Assembly: GCF_000348985.1 (NCBI RefSeq)
Contig: NC_035929.1
Span: 620,001 to 684,000 of the forward strand
Direction: 5' to 3'
Source: Huiozyma naganishii CBS 8797
Taxonomy: Eukaryota > Ascomycota > Saccharomycetes > Saccharomycetales > Saccharomycetaceae
DNA: 64,000 nucleotides
Under the pieces are notes generated by a model. That model searched no databases and was not told the origin of the DNA. It saw nothing but the letters and a program-made list of their open reading frames with translations. A program made the position numbers and the translations under genes. Below, one piece after another: positions 16,990 through 25,698 of the stretch (positions are counted from its first letter, which is position 1; each line of letters starts with the position of its first letter).

Positions 16990-18816
16990 ATGAGATTCAC
17001 CTTTGTGCCGTTTTCTAGGTGTGCGAAGTCAATCCCACCAATAAAGCTGTCCTACAAGAACATGCTGAGGGATCCGTCCGTTAAGTACAGAGCTCACAAG
17101 CCGCTTACCATGACGAACCGGAAGTGGCCCGATAACACCATCAAGAAGGCGCCCAGATGGCTTTCCACTGACTTGAGAGACGGGAATCAGTCGCTACCAG
17201 ACCCAATGTCCGTGGAACAGAAGAAGGAGTATTTCCACAAGCTGCTGGAGATCGGGTTCAAGGAAATCGAGGTAGCGTTCCCCTCCGCGTCGCAGACAGA
17301 CTTCGATTTCACGCGGTACGCTGTCGAGAACGCCCCAGACGACGTCACGATTCAAGCTCTTGTCCAGTCACGGGAGCATCTGATTCGGAGAACCGTGGAG
17401 GCCCTGACTGGCGCCAAGAGGGCCACTGTCCATACGTACCTTGCCACGAGCGACATGTTCAGGGAGATTGTCTTCAACATGTCGCAAGAGGAGGCCATCG
17501 CGAAGGCCATCGAGGCGACGAAGCTTGTCCGGAGTCTGACAAAGGACGACCCATCGCAGAGTGCAACCCGGTGGACTTACGAGTTTTCACCAGAATGTTT
17601 CAGCGACACGCCGACTGAATTTGCGGTCCAGATCTGCGAGGCGGTGAAGCAGGCGTGGGAGCCCACGGAGGACAACCCGCTGATCTTCAACTTGCCAGCA
17701 ACGGTAGAGGTCACTACACCAAACGTGTACGCGGACCAGATCGAATACTTCTCCACGCACATCTCGGAAAGAAACAAGGTGTGTATCTCCACGCACACGC
17801 ATAACGACAGAGGTTGTGGTGTTGCTGCGACGGAACTCGCATTGATGGCAGGCGCGGATCGTGTCGAAGGCTGTGTTTTCGGTAATGGTGAACGTACGGG
17901 CAACGTCGACATTGTCACCGTGGCGCTGAACATGTACACGCACGGGGTGGCCCCAGAACTTGACTTCTCGGACATCAAGTCTCTGGTGGAGGTAGTCGAA
18001 CGTTGTAACAAAATCCCAGTGCCACAGAGAGCGCCGTATGGTGGAGACCTCGTCGTGTGTGCTTTCTCCGGTTCGCATCAGGACGCGATCAAGAAGGGGT
18101 TTTCTGTGCAGGAGAGGAAGCGGAAGGAGGGAGACCATTACTGGAGAATTCCATACTTACCATTGGATCCAAAGGACATCGGTAGAGACTACGAGGCAGT
18201 GATTAGAGTCAACTCGCAGTCCGGTAAGGGCGGTGCAGCGTGGATCATTTTGAGGTCACTTGGCCTAGATCTTCCACGGATCATGCAAATAGAATTTTCT
18301 ACAATGGTACAAGAGGCCGCAGACCGCCGCGGTAAGGAATTGCAGGCCAGTGAAATTACCAACCTGTTCAAGGACACATACAACTACGACAGTGAAAGAC
18401 ACAAGTATATCTCTCTGCTGGACTACGAGGTGAAGAAGCTCGACAACGAAACTAGACATTTGACTGGCCAGGTAGAGTTCCATGATAAGGTCGTGTCCAT
18501 TGATGGTACCGGGAACGGTCCAATCTCCTCTCTGGTGGACGCCTTGTCGAACCTGCTAAACACGAAGCTAAGTGTCGAAAACTACTCTGAACATTCTCTA
18601 GGGTCCGGTTCCTCAACACAGGCTGCATCATACGTCCAGATCCGTTACAGAAGTCCAAACGATAATGAGAAGGCGTACACGTGGGGTGTCGGTGTCTCCG
18701 AGGATGTGGGTGACGCCTCAGTCAAGGCCATCTTCTCCACGGTGAACAATATTATTCACAACGGCGACATCGAGTTGCCCACCGTCCAAAAGAAACAGAA
18801 GGCCTCTTCTGCCTAA
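16990..18816 (+). CDS. LEU4/LEU9: 2-isopropylmalate synthase (alpha-IPMS)
   Basis: Catalyses the first committed step of leucine synthesis, acetyl-CoA plus 2-ketoisovalerate to 2-isopropylmalate, mainly in mitochondria. It has 608 residues; S. cerevisiae Leu4 has 619 and Leu9 604. The HMGL-like TIM barrel begins at WLSTDLRDGNQSLPDP (metal-binding DGNQ). HTHNDRGCGVA carries the metal-ligand histidines, GCVFGNGERTGN follows, and the C-terminal regulatory domain (leucine feedback) contains DGTGNGPISSLVDAL and HSLGSGSSTQAASY. The first 24 residues are basic and hydroxylated like a mitochondrial presequence. Met25 (KNML) aligns with the internal start that yields cytosolic Leu4 in S. cerevisiae. 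Confidence 0.95.
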   Translation: MRFTFVPFSRCAKSIPPIKLSYKNMLRDPSVKYRAHKPLTMTNRKWPDNTIKKAPRWLSTDLRDGNQSLPDPMSVEQKKEYFHKLLEIGFKEIEVAFPSASQTDFDFTRYAVENAPDDVTIQALVQSREHLIRRTVEALTGAKRATVHTYLATSDMFREIVFNMSQEEAIAKAIEATKLVRSLTKDDPSQSATRWTYEFSPECFSDTPTEFAVQICEAVKQAWEPTEDNPLIFNLPATVEVTTPNVYADQIEYFSTHISERNKVCISTHTHNDRGCGVAATELALMAGADRVEGCVFGNGERTGNVDIVTVALNMYTHGVAPELDFSDIKSLVEVVERCNKIPVPQRAPYGGDLVVCAFSGSHQDAIKKGFSVQERKRKEGDHYWRIPYLPLDPKDIGRDYEAVIRVNSQSGKGGAAWIILRSLGLDLPRIMQIEFSTMVQEAADRRGKELQASEITNLFKDTYNYDSERHKYISLLDYEVKKLDNETRHLTGQVEFHDKVVSIDGTGNGPISSLVDALSNLLNTKLSVENYSEHSLGSGSSTQAASYVQIRYRSPNDNEKAYTWGVGVSEDVGDASVKAIFSTVNNIIHNGDIELPTVQKKQKASSA

Positions 18817-19087
18817 ATCCAGGCGCGAGCGATGATTCGTGTTAGAAGCTCTCTACATTTAAACTATTCCCTCGTTTGATTTCTTCTCTTTCTTGCCGTA
18901 TATTTATTCTACACCTATATATATATATTATTTGATTATTCTTTATCTTCATCAGTCTCACTATTTGGAAAAAAGTGGTGTAGAAAAAAAAAGCAGAATA
19001 AAATAAGAAACGACGGTTACTGCTGTTATTGAGTGTTTCCCGATCAGTGTTGATAAACGAGACTGGTGCTACCACACAGCAAGAGCA

Positions 19088-22000
19088 ATGAACATTTTAG
19101 TCAGCGATAAGCCGGATAGGAGAATTGCTATTGTATCCAGGTCATATGCCTTAATATTAAAGTCCGTAAAGAACAGTGATGCCTCGCAGAGCAAGAAACC
19201 GTACTGCGCCATTGAGCTGGTCTCCAAGAGTGCTGTTCAGGGCCAGGATTTTGTCAAGCTCAGTGCGAATGAACTGTACGGGTTTGTTGGGCTAATTGAA
19301 ATTGAGGGACTGATTTTCCTTGGTGCAATTACGGGGAAGGCCAAAGTCGCCCAGCCAATTCCTGGAGAAACGGTTAATAAGATTCTTACCGTTGATTTCT
19401 TCTGTCTAAACGACGCTAGTTGGGATTTTTTGGAAATAGACTCTTCAGGGTACCCGCTAGTACCTGAGACTGAATTGAGCGTCCCAGGGTCAGGAAGTGA
19501 CTTTCAACAGCAGCAACCGAATGATCTATTACCAAAACACCCTTGTTTCGAGTTGAAGAAGTTGATGTCTAATGGATCGTTCTACTACAGTTCTGATTTT
19601 GATTTGACATCCACTTTGCAGAGTCGCGGATTTGGAGCACACTCCTTGAGTGCGGACAACTACGAGGCAGAGTACATGTGGAATTCTTTCCTAATGGAGG
19701 AAATAGTGACCTATAGAGATAGACTGGACAACCATGCGAAGCAGATTTTAGATGACGAAGGGTTTCTTACCACTGTAATTAGAGGGTTTGCTGAAACCTT
19801 TGCCACACATGTTATGGAGGCCAAGGTCACATTGACTATGATATCCAAGCAGAGTTGGAAAAGGGCCGGTACACGGTTCAACGCAAGAGGCGTCGATGAC
19901 GACGCAAATGTGGCCAACTTTGTGGAAACGGAACTGATTTTCTATTCCAGAGAGTATTGCTACGCGTTTACAGAGATCAGAGGGAGTATCCCCGTTTTCT
20001 GGGAACAGGATACGTCATTAATTAACCCCAAAGTCCAAATCACTCGGTCGATTGATGCTACGCAGCCGATTTTCGACAAGCATTTCCAAAGATCGATCGA
20101 AAAGTACGGACCCGTGCATGTCGTTAATTTGCTTTCTACCAAGAGTTCAGAAATTGAATTGTCTCAACGTTACAGAGATCATCTAACGAGATCAAAAAAA
20201 TTAAGAATGAACGATGACGTTTTTTACACATGGTTTGACTTTCACAAGGAAACCGCTCAAGAAGGGTTCTCTGGGGTAAGAAAGGTGTTACCTTTGATAA
20301 GGGACTCGATGCTGTGCTCCGGGTACTATGCCTATGACGTACAGGCTCGTAAGATAATATCTGAACAGCATGGGATCTTCAGAACCAACTGTTTGGATTG
20401 CTTGGATAGAACCAATCTAGCCCAACAAGCAATATCGCTGGCCGGGTTCAGAATCTTCCTGGAAGACTTGAAATTTATCACCAGCAATACTTACATCGAT
20501 GATGATGACTTTGTCAACAAGCACAACACTTTATGGGCAGACAATGGTGATCAGATATCACAAATATACACTGGTACTAATGCATTAAAGTCGTCATTTT
20601 CCAGAAAGGGTAAGATGTCACTAGCTGGCGCACTGTCCGATGCCACAAAATCCGTGAGCAGGATGTACATCAACAATTTCATGGATAAGGGTAAACAGCA
20701 GAATATCGATACGTTGTTAGGTAGATTACCACATCAGCAGCCGGTTCAACTATACGATCCCGTCAATGAATACGTCACTTCTCAGTTGGACACTATGTCT
20801 GACCAGTTCACATCATACTCTACTATCAACATCTTTGTGGGGTCCTTCAATGTCAACGGTACTACTCAGAAGACCGATTTATCATCGTGGCTGTTCCCCA
20901 TTGGAGATAAATTTCGGCCGGACATTGTTGTTTTAGGGTTGCAAGAAGTTATTGAACTGACTGCCGGGTCTATCCTTAACGCAGATTACTCCAAGGGATC
21001 CTTCTGGGAAAACATGGTCAGCGATTGCTTAAATCAGTACCACGACAAATATCTACTACTGAGAGTGGAACAAATGTCGTCTTTATTGATTCTTTTCTTT
21101 GTCAAATCGGACAAGGCAAAGTGTGTCAAGCAAGTGGAGGGAGCCACCAAGAAAACAGGGTTTGGGGGGATGACAGGCAATAAGGGCGCAGTGTCGATTA
21201 GATTCAAATACAATTCCACTTCGTTCTGTTTCGTTAATATGCATCTATCTGCCGGGGTAGCCAACGTTGATGACCGTCGCAACGATTATGAAAGCATTTT
21301 GAATGGCATATCATTTACAAGATCGAACACTATTTCAAACCATGACTCGATCTTCTGGCTCGGAGATACTAATTATAGAATAAATTTACGAAATGAGGAG
21401 GTCAGAAAAGAACTAAAAAGTGGGAAAGAATCATTAACAAAATTGTTCCACTATGATCAGTTGGCGCAAGAGATGAAATCTGGTGCTGTATTTCAAGGAT
21501 TCAATGAACCGGATGTAAAGTTCCAGCCTACGTACAAATACGATAATGGTACCAACACGTACGATTCGTCTGAAAAGGCGAGAACGCCTTCTTGGACTGA
21601 CAGAATTGTTTACAAAGGTACAAATCTACACCCACTAGCATACTCTGACGCACCTTTGTTGATTAGTGACCATAAGCCGATTTATGGTGCGTATAGAGCG
21701 AAAGTAAAATCCACTAATGACGAAGAAAAGGTCAAGTTAACTAAACAGCTGTTCGAGAAGTACAAAGTGATGCATCCAGACGAAACAAGCAGTTTGAACT
21801 CCCAACTTCTCAATCTGGGCTTAGAAGGCGGGAGCAATGACATCTTGTCAAGAGAACTGCCTTCTACAATTCCAAGTAGTGTAAGCCTTTTGGACATGGG
21901 CACCGAGAGTAGCGTGAGCCCGTTAAAACAGACACCGACCTCTCTCTCGCCATCTCAATCCGTATCATCCATTCCTATTTCAAATTCAATACTACAGCCG

Positions 22001-22531
22001 CGGAGAAATCCTTCGGTCACCGCAGTGGCTTCTCCACCCGCTGAAAAGGAAAACGTTTCTTCGGCTAGCATCCTTGATCCTGCTATCGCAAAGCCAAATT
22101 CAACAAATGCATTTAGGAAACCATTGCTTCGTCCTCCTCCCCCACCTGCCTTCGGAGACACCAACGTTGAAACTAATGGTAATAAACCTAGACAGGAGAA
22201 TATACCTTCTGTTAGACCGCACGTTGGAAACACCAAACCGCAACAGTCTGCAAATGTATCCAAGTCGGTGGTAAAGAACACAGCACATTTTTCTTCGCCT
22301 CCTCCAGGATTCACTAGCTCAATGGTTCTGACACCAAAGAATGCAGCCAGTGGCTCGCAGACTTCATCAACTCCGGGCCCATCGGTTTCACCAGCGACGA
22401 AACCGCCCACCGACGGAATCTCGCAACTAACAAAAACAAATCTGGATGGAGACCGGTCATCATCGCAAAGCACATCTGTTGCCCCAGCTGCCCACTCTAT
22501 GGACTCTTGGCAACCGCTTCAGCCCAAATAA
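19088..22531 (+). CDS. INP52/INP53: synaptojanin-like inositol polyphosphate phosphatase
   Basis: Hydrolyses phosphoinositides in endocytosis and trans-Golgi/endosome traffic. The 1147 residues contain an N-terminal Sac1 domain with an intact CX5R catalytic motif, CLDCLDR (435-441); unlike Inp51, this one should be active on PI3P, PI4P and PI(3,5)P2. A 5-phosphatase domain follows (from about 570) with GLQEV, MTGNKGAV, FWLGDTNYR (about 756) and SDHKPIY (from about 859). The last 200 residues are low-complexity, proline- and serine-rich (RPPPPPAF), suited to SH3 partners. Position equals INP53 (YOR109W); its duplicate INP52 is YNL106C. Confidence 0.95.
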   Translation: MNILVSDKPDRRIAIVSRSYALILKSVKNSDASQSKKPYCAIELVSKSAVQGQDFVKLSANELYGFVGLIEIEGLIFLGAITGKAKVAQPIPGETVNKILTVDFFCLNDASWDFLEIDSSGYPLVPETELSVPGSGSDFQQQQPNDLLPKHPCFELKKLMSNGSFYYSSDFDLTSTLQSRGFGAHSLSADNYEAEYMWNSFLMEEIVTYRDRLDNHAKQILDDEGFLTTVIRGFAETFATHVMEAKVTLTMISKQSWKRAGTRFNARGVDDDANVANFVETELIFYSREYCYAFTEIRGSIPVFWEQDTSLINPKVQITRSIDATQPIFDKHFQRSIEKYGPVHVVNLLSTKSSEIELSQRYRDHLTRSKKLRMNDDVFYTWFDFHKETAQEGFSGVRKVLPLIRDSMLCSGYYAYDVQARKIISEQHGIFRTNCLDCLDRTNLAQQAISLAGFRIFLEDLKFITSNTYIDDDDFVNKHNTLWADNGDQISQIYTGTNALKSSFSRKGKMSLAGALSDATKSVSRMYINNFMDKGKQQNIDTLLGRLPHQQPVQLYDPVNEYVTSQLDTMSDQFTSYSTINIFVGSFNVNGTTQKTDLSSWLFPIGDKFRPDIVVLGLQEVIELTAGSILNADYSKGSFWENMVSDCLNQYHDKYLLLRVEQMSSLLILFFVKSDKAKCVKQVEGATKKTGFGGMTGNKGAVSIRFKYNSTSFCFVNMHLSAGVANVDDRRNDYESILNGISFTRSNTISNHDSIFWLGDTNYRINLRNEEVRKELKSGKESLTKLFHYDQLAQEMKSGAVFQGFNEPDVKFQPTYKYDNGTNTYDSSEKARTPSWTDRIVYKGTNLHPLAYSDAPLLISDHKPIYGAYRAKVKSTNDEEKVKLTKQLFEKYKVMHPDETSSLNSQLLNLGLEGGSNDILSRELPSTIPSSVSLLDMGTESSVSPLKQTPTSLSPSQSVSSIPISNSILQPRRNPSVTAVASPPAEKENVSSASILDPAIAKPNSTNAFRKPLLRPPPPPAFGDTNVETNGNKPRQENIPSVRPHVGNTKPQQSANVSKSVVKNTAHFSSPPPGFTSSMVLTPKNAASGSQTSSTPGPSVSPATKPPTDGISQLTKTNLDGDRSSSQSTSVAPAAHSMDSWQPLQPK

Positions 22532-22674
22532 TGTGTGAATATAGATACGAAAGATACGCATCGGTAGAGAGGGAGAGTGCCTGCTTGTTTCCTATATATA
22601 TATATGATGTGTATTCACTAATGAGTATATGATATGATGCGCTACACATGTGTGCTGTCCTTAGGACGCTATAA

Positions 22675-23313
22675 CTATTTCTTGTCGTTTATTTCCTGCT
22701 CCAGTTTGTAAATCTGTTTATCCACATCCTTAAGCGCGATGTCCATTCTGTCGATCTCCTCCTGTTCGAGTTGTCTCGAAAAGACGCATTGGTCGGATTT
22801 GTTCGGCGGTAGCAAGTTCCCTGGTTTCGTCATGAGCACTTGGAAGAACTGCTCGTTCGGTTCGTTGAACACAATCTCGTCGAAGAAGGACGCTTTGATG
22901 ATGTGGTCGCCCTTCTCGTCGGTCCCCGACGTAATGTGGTTCCCCGGCGAGTCGTAAGGATGCAGCCGAAGTCGATGGTACAAACTCAGTGGTTTCTCGT
23001 TGGCAACATCCGCAAAGTTGATCTTGATATTGACGTCGAACTCCCCCCAGCCGGTCTCTGTCAACTCGAACGGCGGCGCGTTCACCACCCGCGTGTTGTT
23101 CGGGTACGTCTCGTGCAGCTTAAACACCACCTGCTTGATGTAGTACGAGACATCCTCGTTCTGAGGTGCCCTCACGAATATGGTCCAGAGGTGTGTGTGT
23201 TCCACTGGTGCATTCGGCGGCTTCTGATCACCCATCTTCTTCGCCGTATTTCCATACACGATCGGCCGTGACACGGACAGCGTCTTGATACGTTTCGCCA
23301 CTGGTGCAGCCAT
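22675..23313 (-). CDS. YAF9: YEATS-domain protein Yaf9
   Basis: Yaf9 is shared by the SWR1 (H2A.Z deposition) and NuA4 (H4/H2A acetylation) complexes, and its YEATS domain reads acylated lysines on H3. The 212 residues start MAAPVAKRIKTLSVSRPI; the YEATS fold spans about 10-165 with EHTHLWTIFVRAPQNED, FELTETGWGEFDVNIKI and YHRLRLHPYD. A C-terminal coiled coil (LEQEEIDRMDIALKDVDKQI) matches the complex-binding helix. In S. cerevisiae YAF9 is YNL107W, on the sister track; here it lies between INP52/53 and TFC7, its ancestral slot, in the strand expected. It shares a 148-bp divergent promoter with TFC7. Confidence 0.95.
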   Translation of the reverse strand: MAAPVAKRIKTLSVSRPIVYGNTAKKMGDQKPPNAPVEHTHLWTIFVRAPQNEDVSYYIKQVVFKLHETYPNNTRVVNAPPFELTETGWGEFDVNIKINFADVANEKPLSLYHRLRLHPYDSPGNHITSGTDEKGDHIIKASFFDEIVFNEPNEQFFQVLMTKPGNLLPPNKSDQCVFSRQLEQEEIDRMDIALKDVDKQIYKLEQEINDKK

Positions 23314-23461
23314 GTCCCTTCTCCCTTCAGTGCACTGCTACTGTCGTCCACCTACTATCGCTCTAGTTCTTCTAACCGTTTCACTTTATACAAGCAATAG
23401 ATCAATTGCAAACAAGTCACTGTTGTAAGGTAGGATTAGGACAACCAGGGCATCGAGACCG

Positions 23462-24727
23462 ATGGTGTTAAAGACTGTATATATTGCGCGGCATGGGGAC
23501 GTTATCAAGAGGGAGACCACTCCAGGAAGGGATGGAGAGGAGGAGGTGTTCCCGCCCACGGGAGTTCCAGGCGATTTCCCACTGTCTGCCACAGGCGTGT
23601 TGCAGTCGAGGGAGTTGGGGCACTACCTTCTGTCATTGGACACTCAACCGGAGGCGATACTGAGCTCCCCAGGGTATAGGACCGTGCAGACTGCTACTTT
23701 GGTGAACGATTTGCTGGAGGTCCCGCTATTCGTGGACACTGGGTTGAACACATGGGCGCAAGACGATGGCGATGAAGATGACGACGGTGCTGCGCAGCCT
23801 GCAGACGTAGATACTTTGAACAAACTGTTTAAGGATTCTGTCAAGGGCGACTGGGAGAGTTGTGTTCCCGCGGCTACATCTGCGGAGACGCAAGAGATAC
23901 TGTTTGCAAGGTGCAAGTTGTTCTTAAGCAAGGTCGCCGAGCAATTGGATAAGCAGGTCCCCGATGCTGAGACTGTTCTACTGGTGACAGACGCTCCCGT
24001 GAAGGTCGCGCTCGGGTTGAACCTGCTGCGCTATGGACGCTGTATCGACTACCTGGACGACGAGGAACAGACCACGATACGGTCTGGGTACTGTTCCCTC
24101 GACAAGTACGAACTTGCGGTTAGGTACAATGAAGAGGAAGACGAGGAGGACCAGATCGTGGTCCCCCTCACGGATCGTGAATGGCGGATGACGATGAACG
24201 GTAATACGGAATTCCTGAAATCCGGTGAGGTCGGCAACTGGTCATTTGACCGTGACTCTGTGGTACCTTCTGCGGATCGCGAGGGGTCCCCCGCAGATCC
24301 CGAGACAGAGACAGTGTACGTCAGCGTGGACTTGAATTCTGGGTCCTACAAAAACCGGCTGCAAATTGAGAAGAACGCTGTGATGCAGTACTCCGGCATG
24401 GATCAAGAGCGCCCTCTATTTCGGATCGGCGACAAGATCTACGAGGGATCCTGGGAACGCCTTGTCGGGACGGAATTTGCGTTCCCTGACGAGGCACAGC
24501 TGCACAGACGAACTGGGATGGAACGAGCTGAAACCGCGGCTGCTGTCACTGGCAACGGAGACTCCCCCGATGCGCTCCCAGAGCGACACCACAGCGCAGA
24601 GGACGGCTCGTCGGACAGCTCGGGCTTCTCTGACGATGAAGTCGCTGTCGCTACACCGGAGAAACGTGCGGAACGGCTGTACAGAATCAAGGACAGGCTG
24701 GTATTGCACAGTCTGAACGCAGTGTAA
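23462..24727 (+). CDS. TFC7: TFIIIC subunit tau55 (Tfc7), histidine-phosphatase fold
   Basis: Tfc7 (tau55) pairs with Tfc1 (tau95) in TFIIIC, which binds the A box of tRNA genes and recruits TFIIIB and RNA polymerase III. The 421 residues have an N-terminal phosphoglycerate-mutase-like domain with the RHG motif (10-12), SPGYRTVQTA, and LLVTDAPVK, where the second catalytic histidine of S. cerevisiae Tfc7 (LLVTHA) is aspartate (Asp177, GAC at 23990-23992). The C-terminal half carries the tau95-binding region (ETVYVSVDLNSGSYKNR, PLFRIGDKIYEGSWERLVGTE). A DDGDEDDDG insertion is near 101. Position equals YOR110W. Confidence 0.93.
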   Translation: MVLKTVYIARHGDVIKRETTPGRDGEEEVFPPTGVPGDFPLSATGVLQSRELGHYLLSLDTQPEAILSSPGYRTVQTATLVNDLLEVPLFVDTGLNTWAQDDGDEDDDGAAQPADVDTLNKLFKDSVKGDWESCVPAATSAETQEILFARCKLFLSKVAEQLDKQVPDAETVLLVTDAPVKVALGLNLLRYGRCIDYLDDEEQTTIRSGYCSLDKYELAVRYNEEEDEEDQIVVPLTDREWRMTMNGNTEFLKSGEVGNWSFDRDSVVPSADREGSPADPETETVYVSVDLNSGSYKNRLQIEKNAVMQYSGMDQERPLFRIGDKIYEGSWERLVGTEFAFPDEAQLHRRTGMERAETAAAVTGNGDSPDALPERHHSAEDGSSDSSGFSDDEVAVATPEKRAERLYRIKDRLVLHSLNAV

Positions 24728-24874
24728 GCCGTTCCGCTTGTTGCGTTATACTCTGCGCAGATGTTAATACAAATTGTATTGAAAAAGAGCAGAGGCAGTA
24801 TCAGCATTTAATGTTGCACTGACTGGTTCGCTCTGAGTGCATCACACAGATCCCCGGCTATACACTCGATTGCA

Positions 24875-25546
24875 ATGCTGGGTACTGGATCCGAATACCA
24901 GGTGATTCTGGCGAGCAGTTCCCCCCGCCGCTACGAGATACTGTCCGATAACATTGGGATCAGAAACCTGCAAACGACTGTCCCCAGCTTCGAGGAGAAC
25001 CTGGACAAACGGCTGTACGTGGGTCGCCCGCTCGATTACGTGAGGGACACGGCCCGAGGGAAAGCTTCGAGCATCGTGGCCGATCTCGCGAGTGGTCGGC
25101 TGGAATCGCTGCAGGGCTCCTCGAGCGGAGCACTGATCGTGTGTGCGGACACCGTTGTGATCGGCCCGGATGGCCAAGTGTATGAGAAACCGGGCACGCG
25201 GGAGAGGCAGTTGCAGTACCTGCACCGGTTCTGCTACGAGTCCGCGGGGCGGCCTGTCGTTGTGGCCACGGCGGTGGCCATTGTCAAGTGGCCCTGCGGT
25301 GGGACCATGAAAGAGCATTCTGTCCACACCTTCGAGGAGACCACGGAGGTGTACTTCGACGGAACAACCCCTCGGGACGTTATCGAGGCGTACGTTTCCT
25401 CGGGCGACGGGCTGCAAGTTGCCGGCGGGTTCAAGATCCAAGGTCCGGGAGGCGTGCTCATCAAGCGCATCAACGGCGACTACTACACGGTCGTCGGACT
25501 GCCCCTCAACGCGACGTTCCGCGCGCTGCTCGCCCTCCAGCGCTGA
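24875..25546 (+). CDS. Maf-family nucleotide pyrophosphatase (YOR111W-like)
   Basis: Maf/HAM1-type proteins hydrolyse non-canonical or modified nucleoside triphosphates, such as m5UTP, dTTP and UTP, to monophosphates. In 223 residues the Maf signatures are present: SSSPRR near the N-terminus (phosphate and substrate loop), EKL-like FEENLDK, CADTVV (catalytic aspartate), YEKPGTRE and the GLQVAGGFKIQGPGG/VVGLPL pair. It equals the position of YOR111W, which is uncharacterised in S. cerevisiae. Third positions are GC-rich. The substrate cannot be told from sequence. Confidence 0.9.
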   Translation: MLGTGSEYQVILASSSPRRYEILSDNIGIRNLQTTVPSFEENLDKRLYVGRPLDYVRDTARGKASSIVADLASGRLESLQGSSSGALIVCADTVVIGPDGQVYEKPGTRERQLQYLHRFCYESAGRPVVVATAVAIVKWPCGGTMKEHSVHTFEETTEVYFDGTTPRDVIEAYVSSGDGLQVAGGFKIQGPGGVLIKRINGDYYTVVGLPLNATFRALLALQR

Positions 25547-25698
25547 CCTTCTTGCCTATTTGCCCTCTGCTCCACTGCTGCGTCTTCGACGAATTGGAAA
25601 TTTGTTCAAATCGTGTTTTATTCACAGTGACGTGACAGTTTGTGGTGATGGTAGTGATTGATTAGGTCAGTGAGGGCAGCACTGGAAGAATAGCGAGG

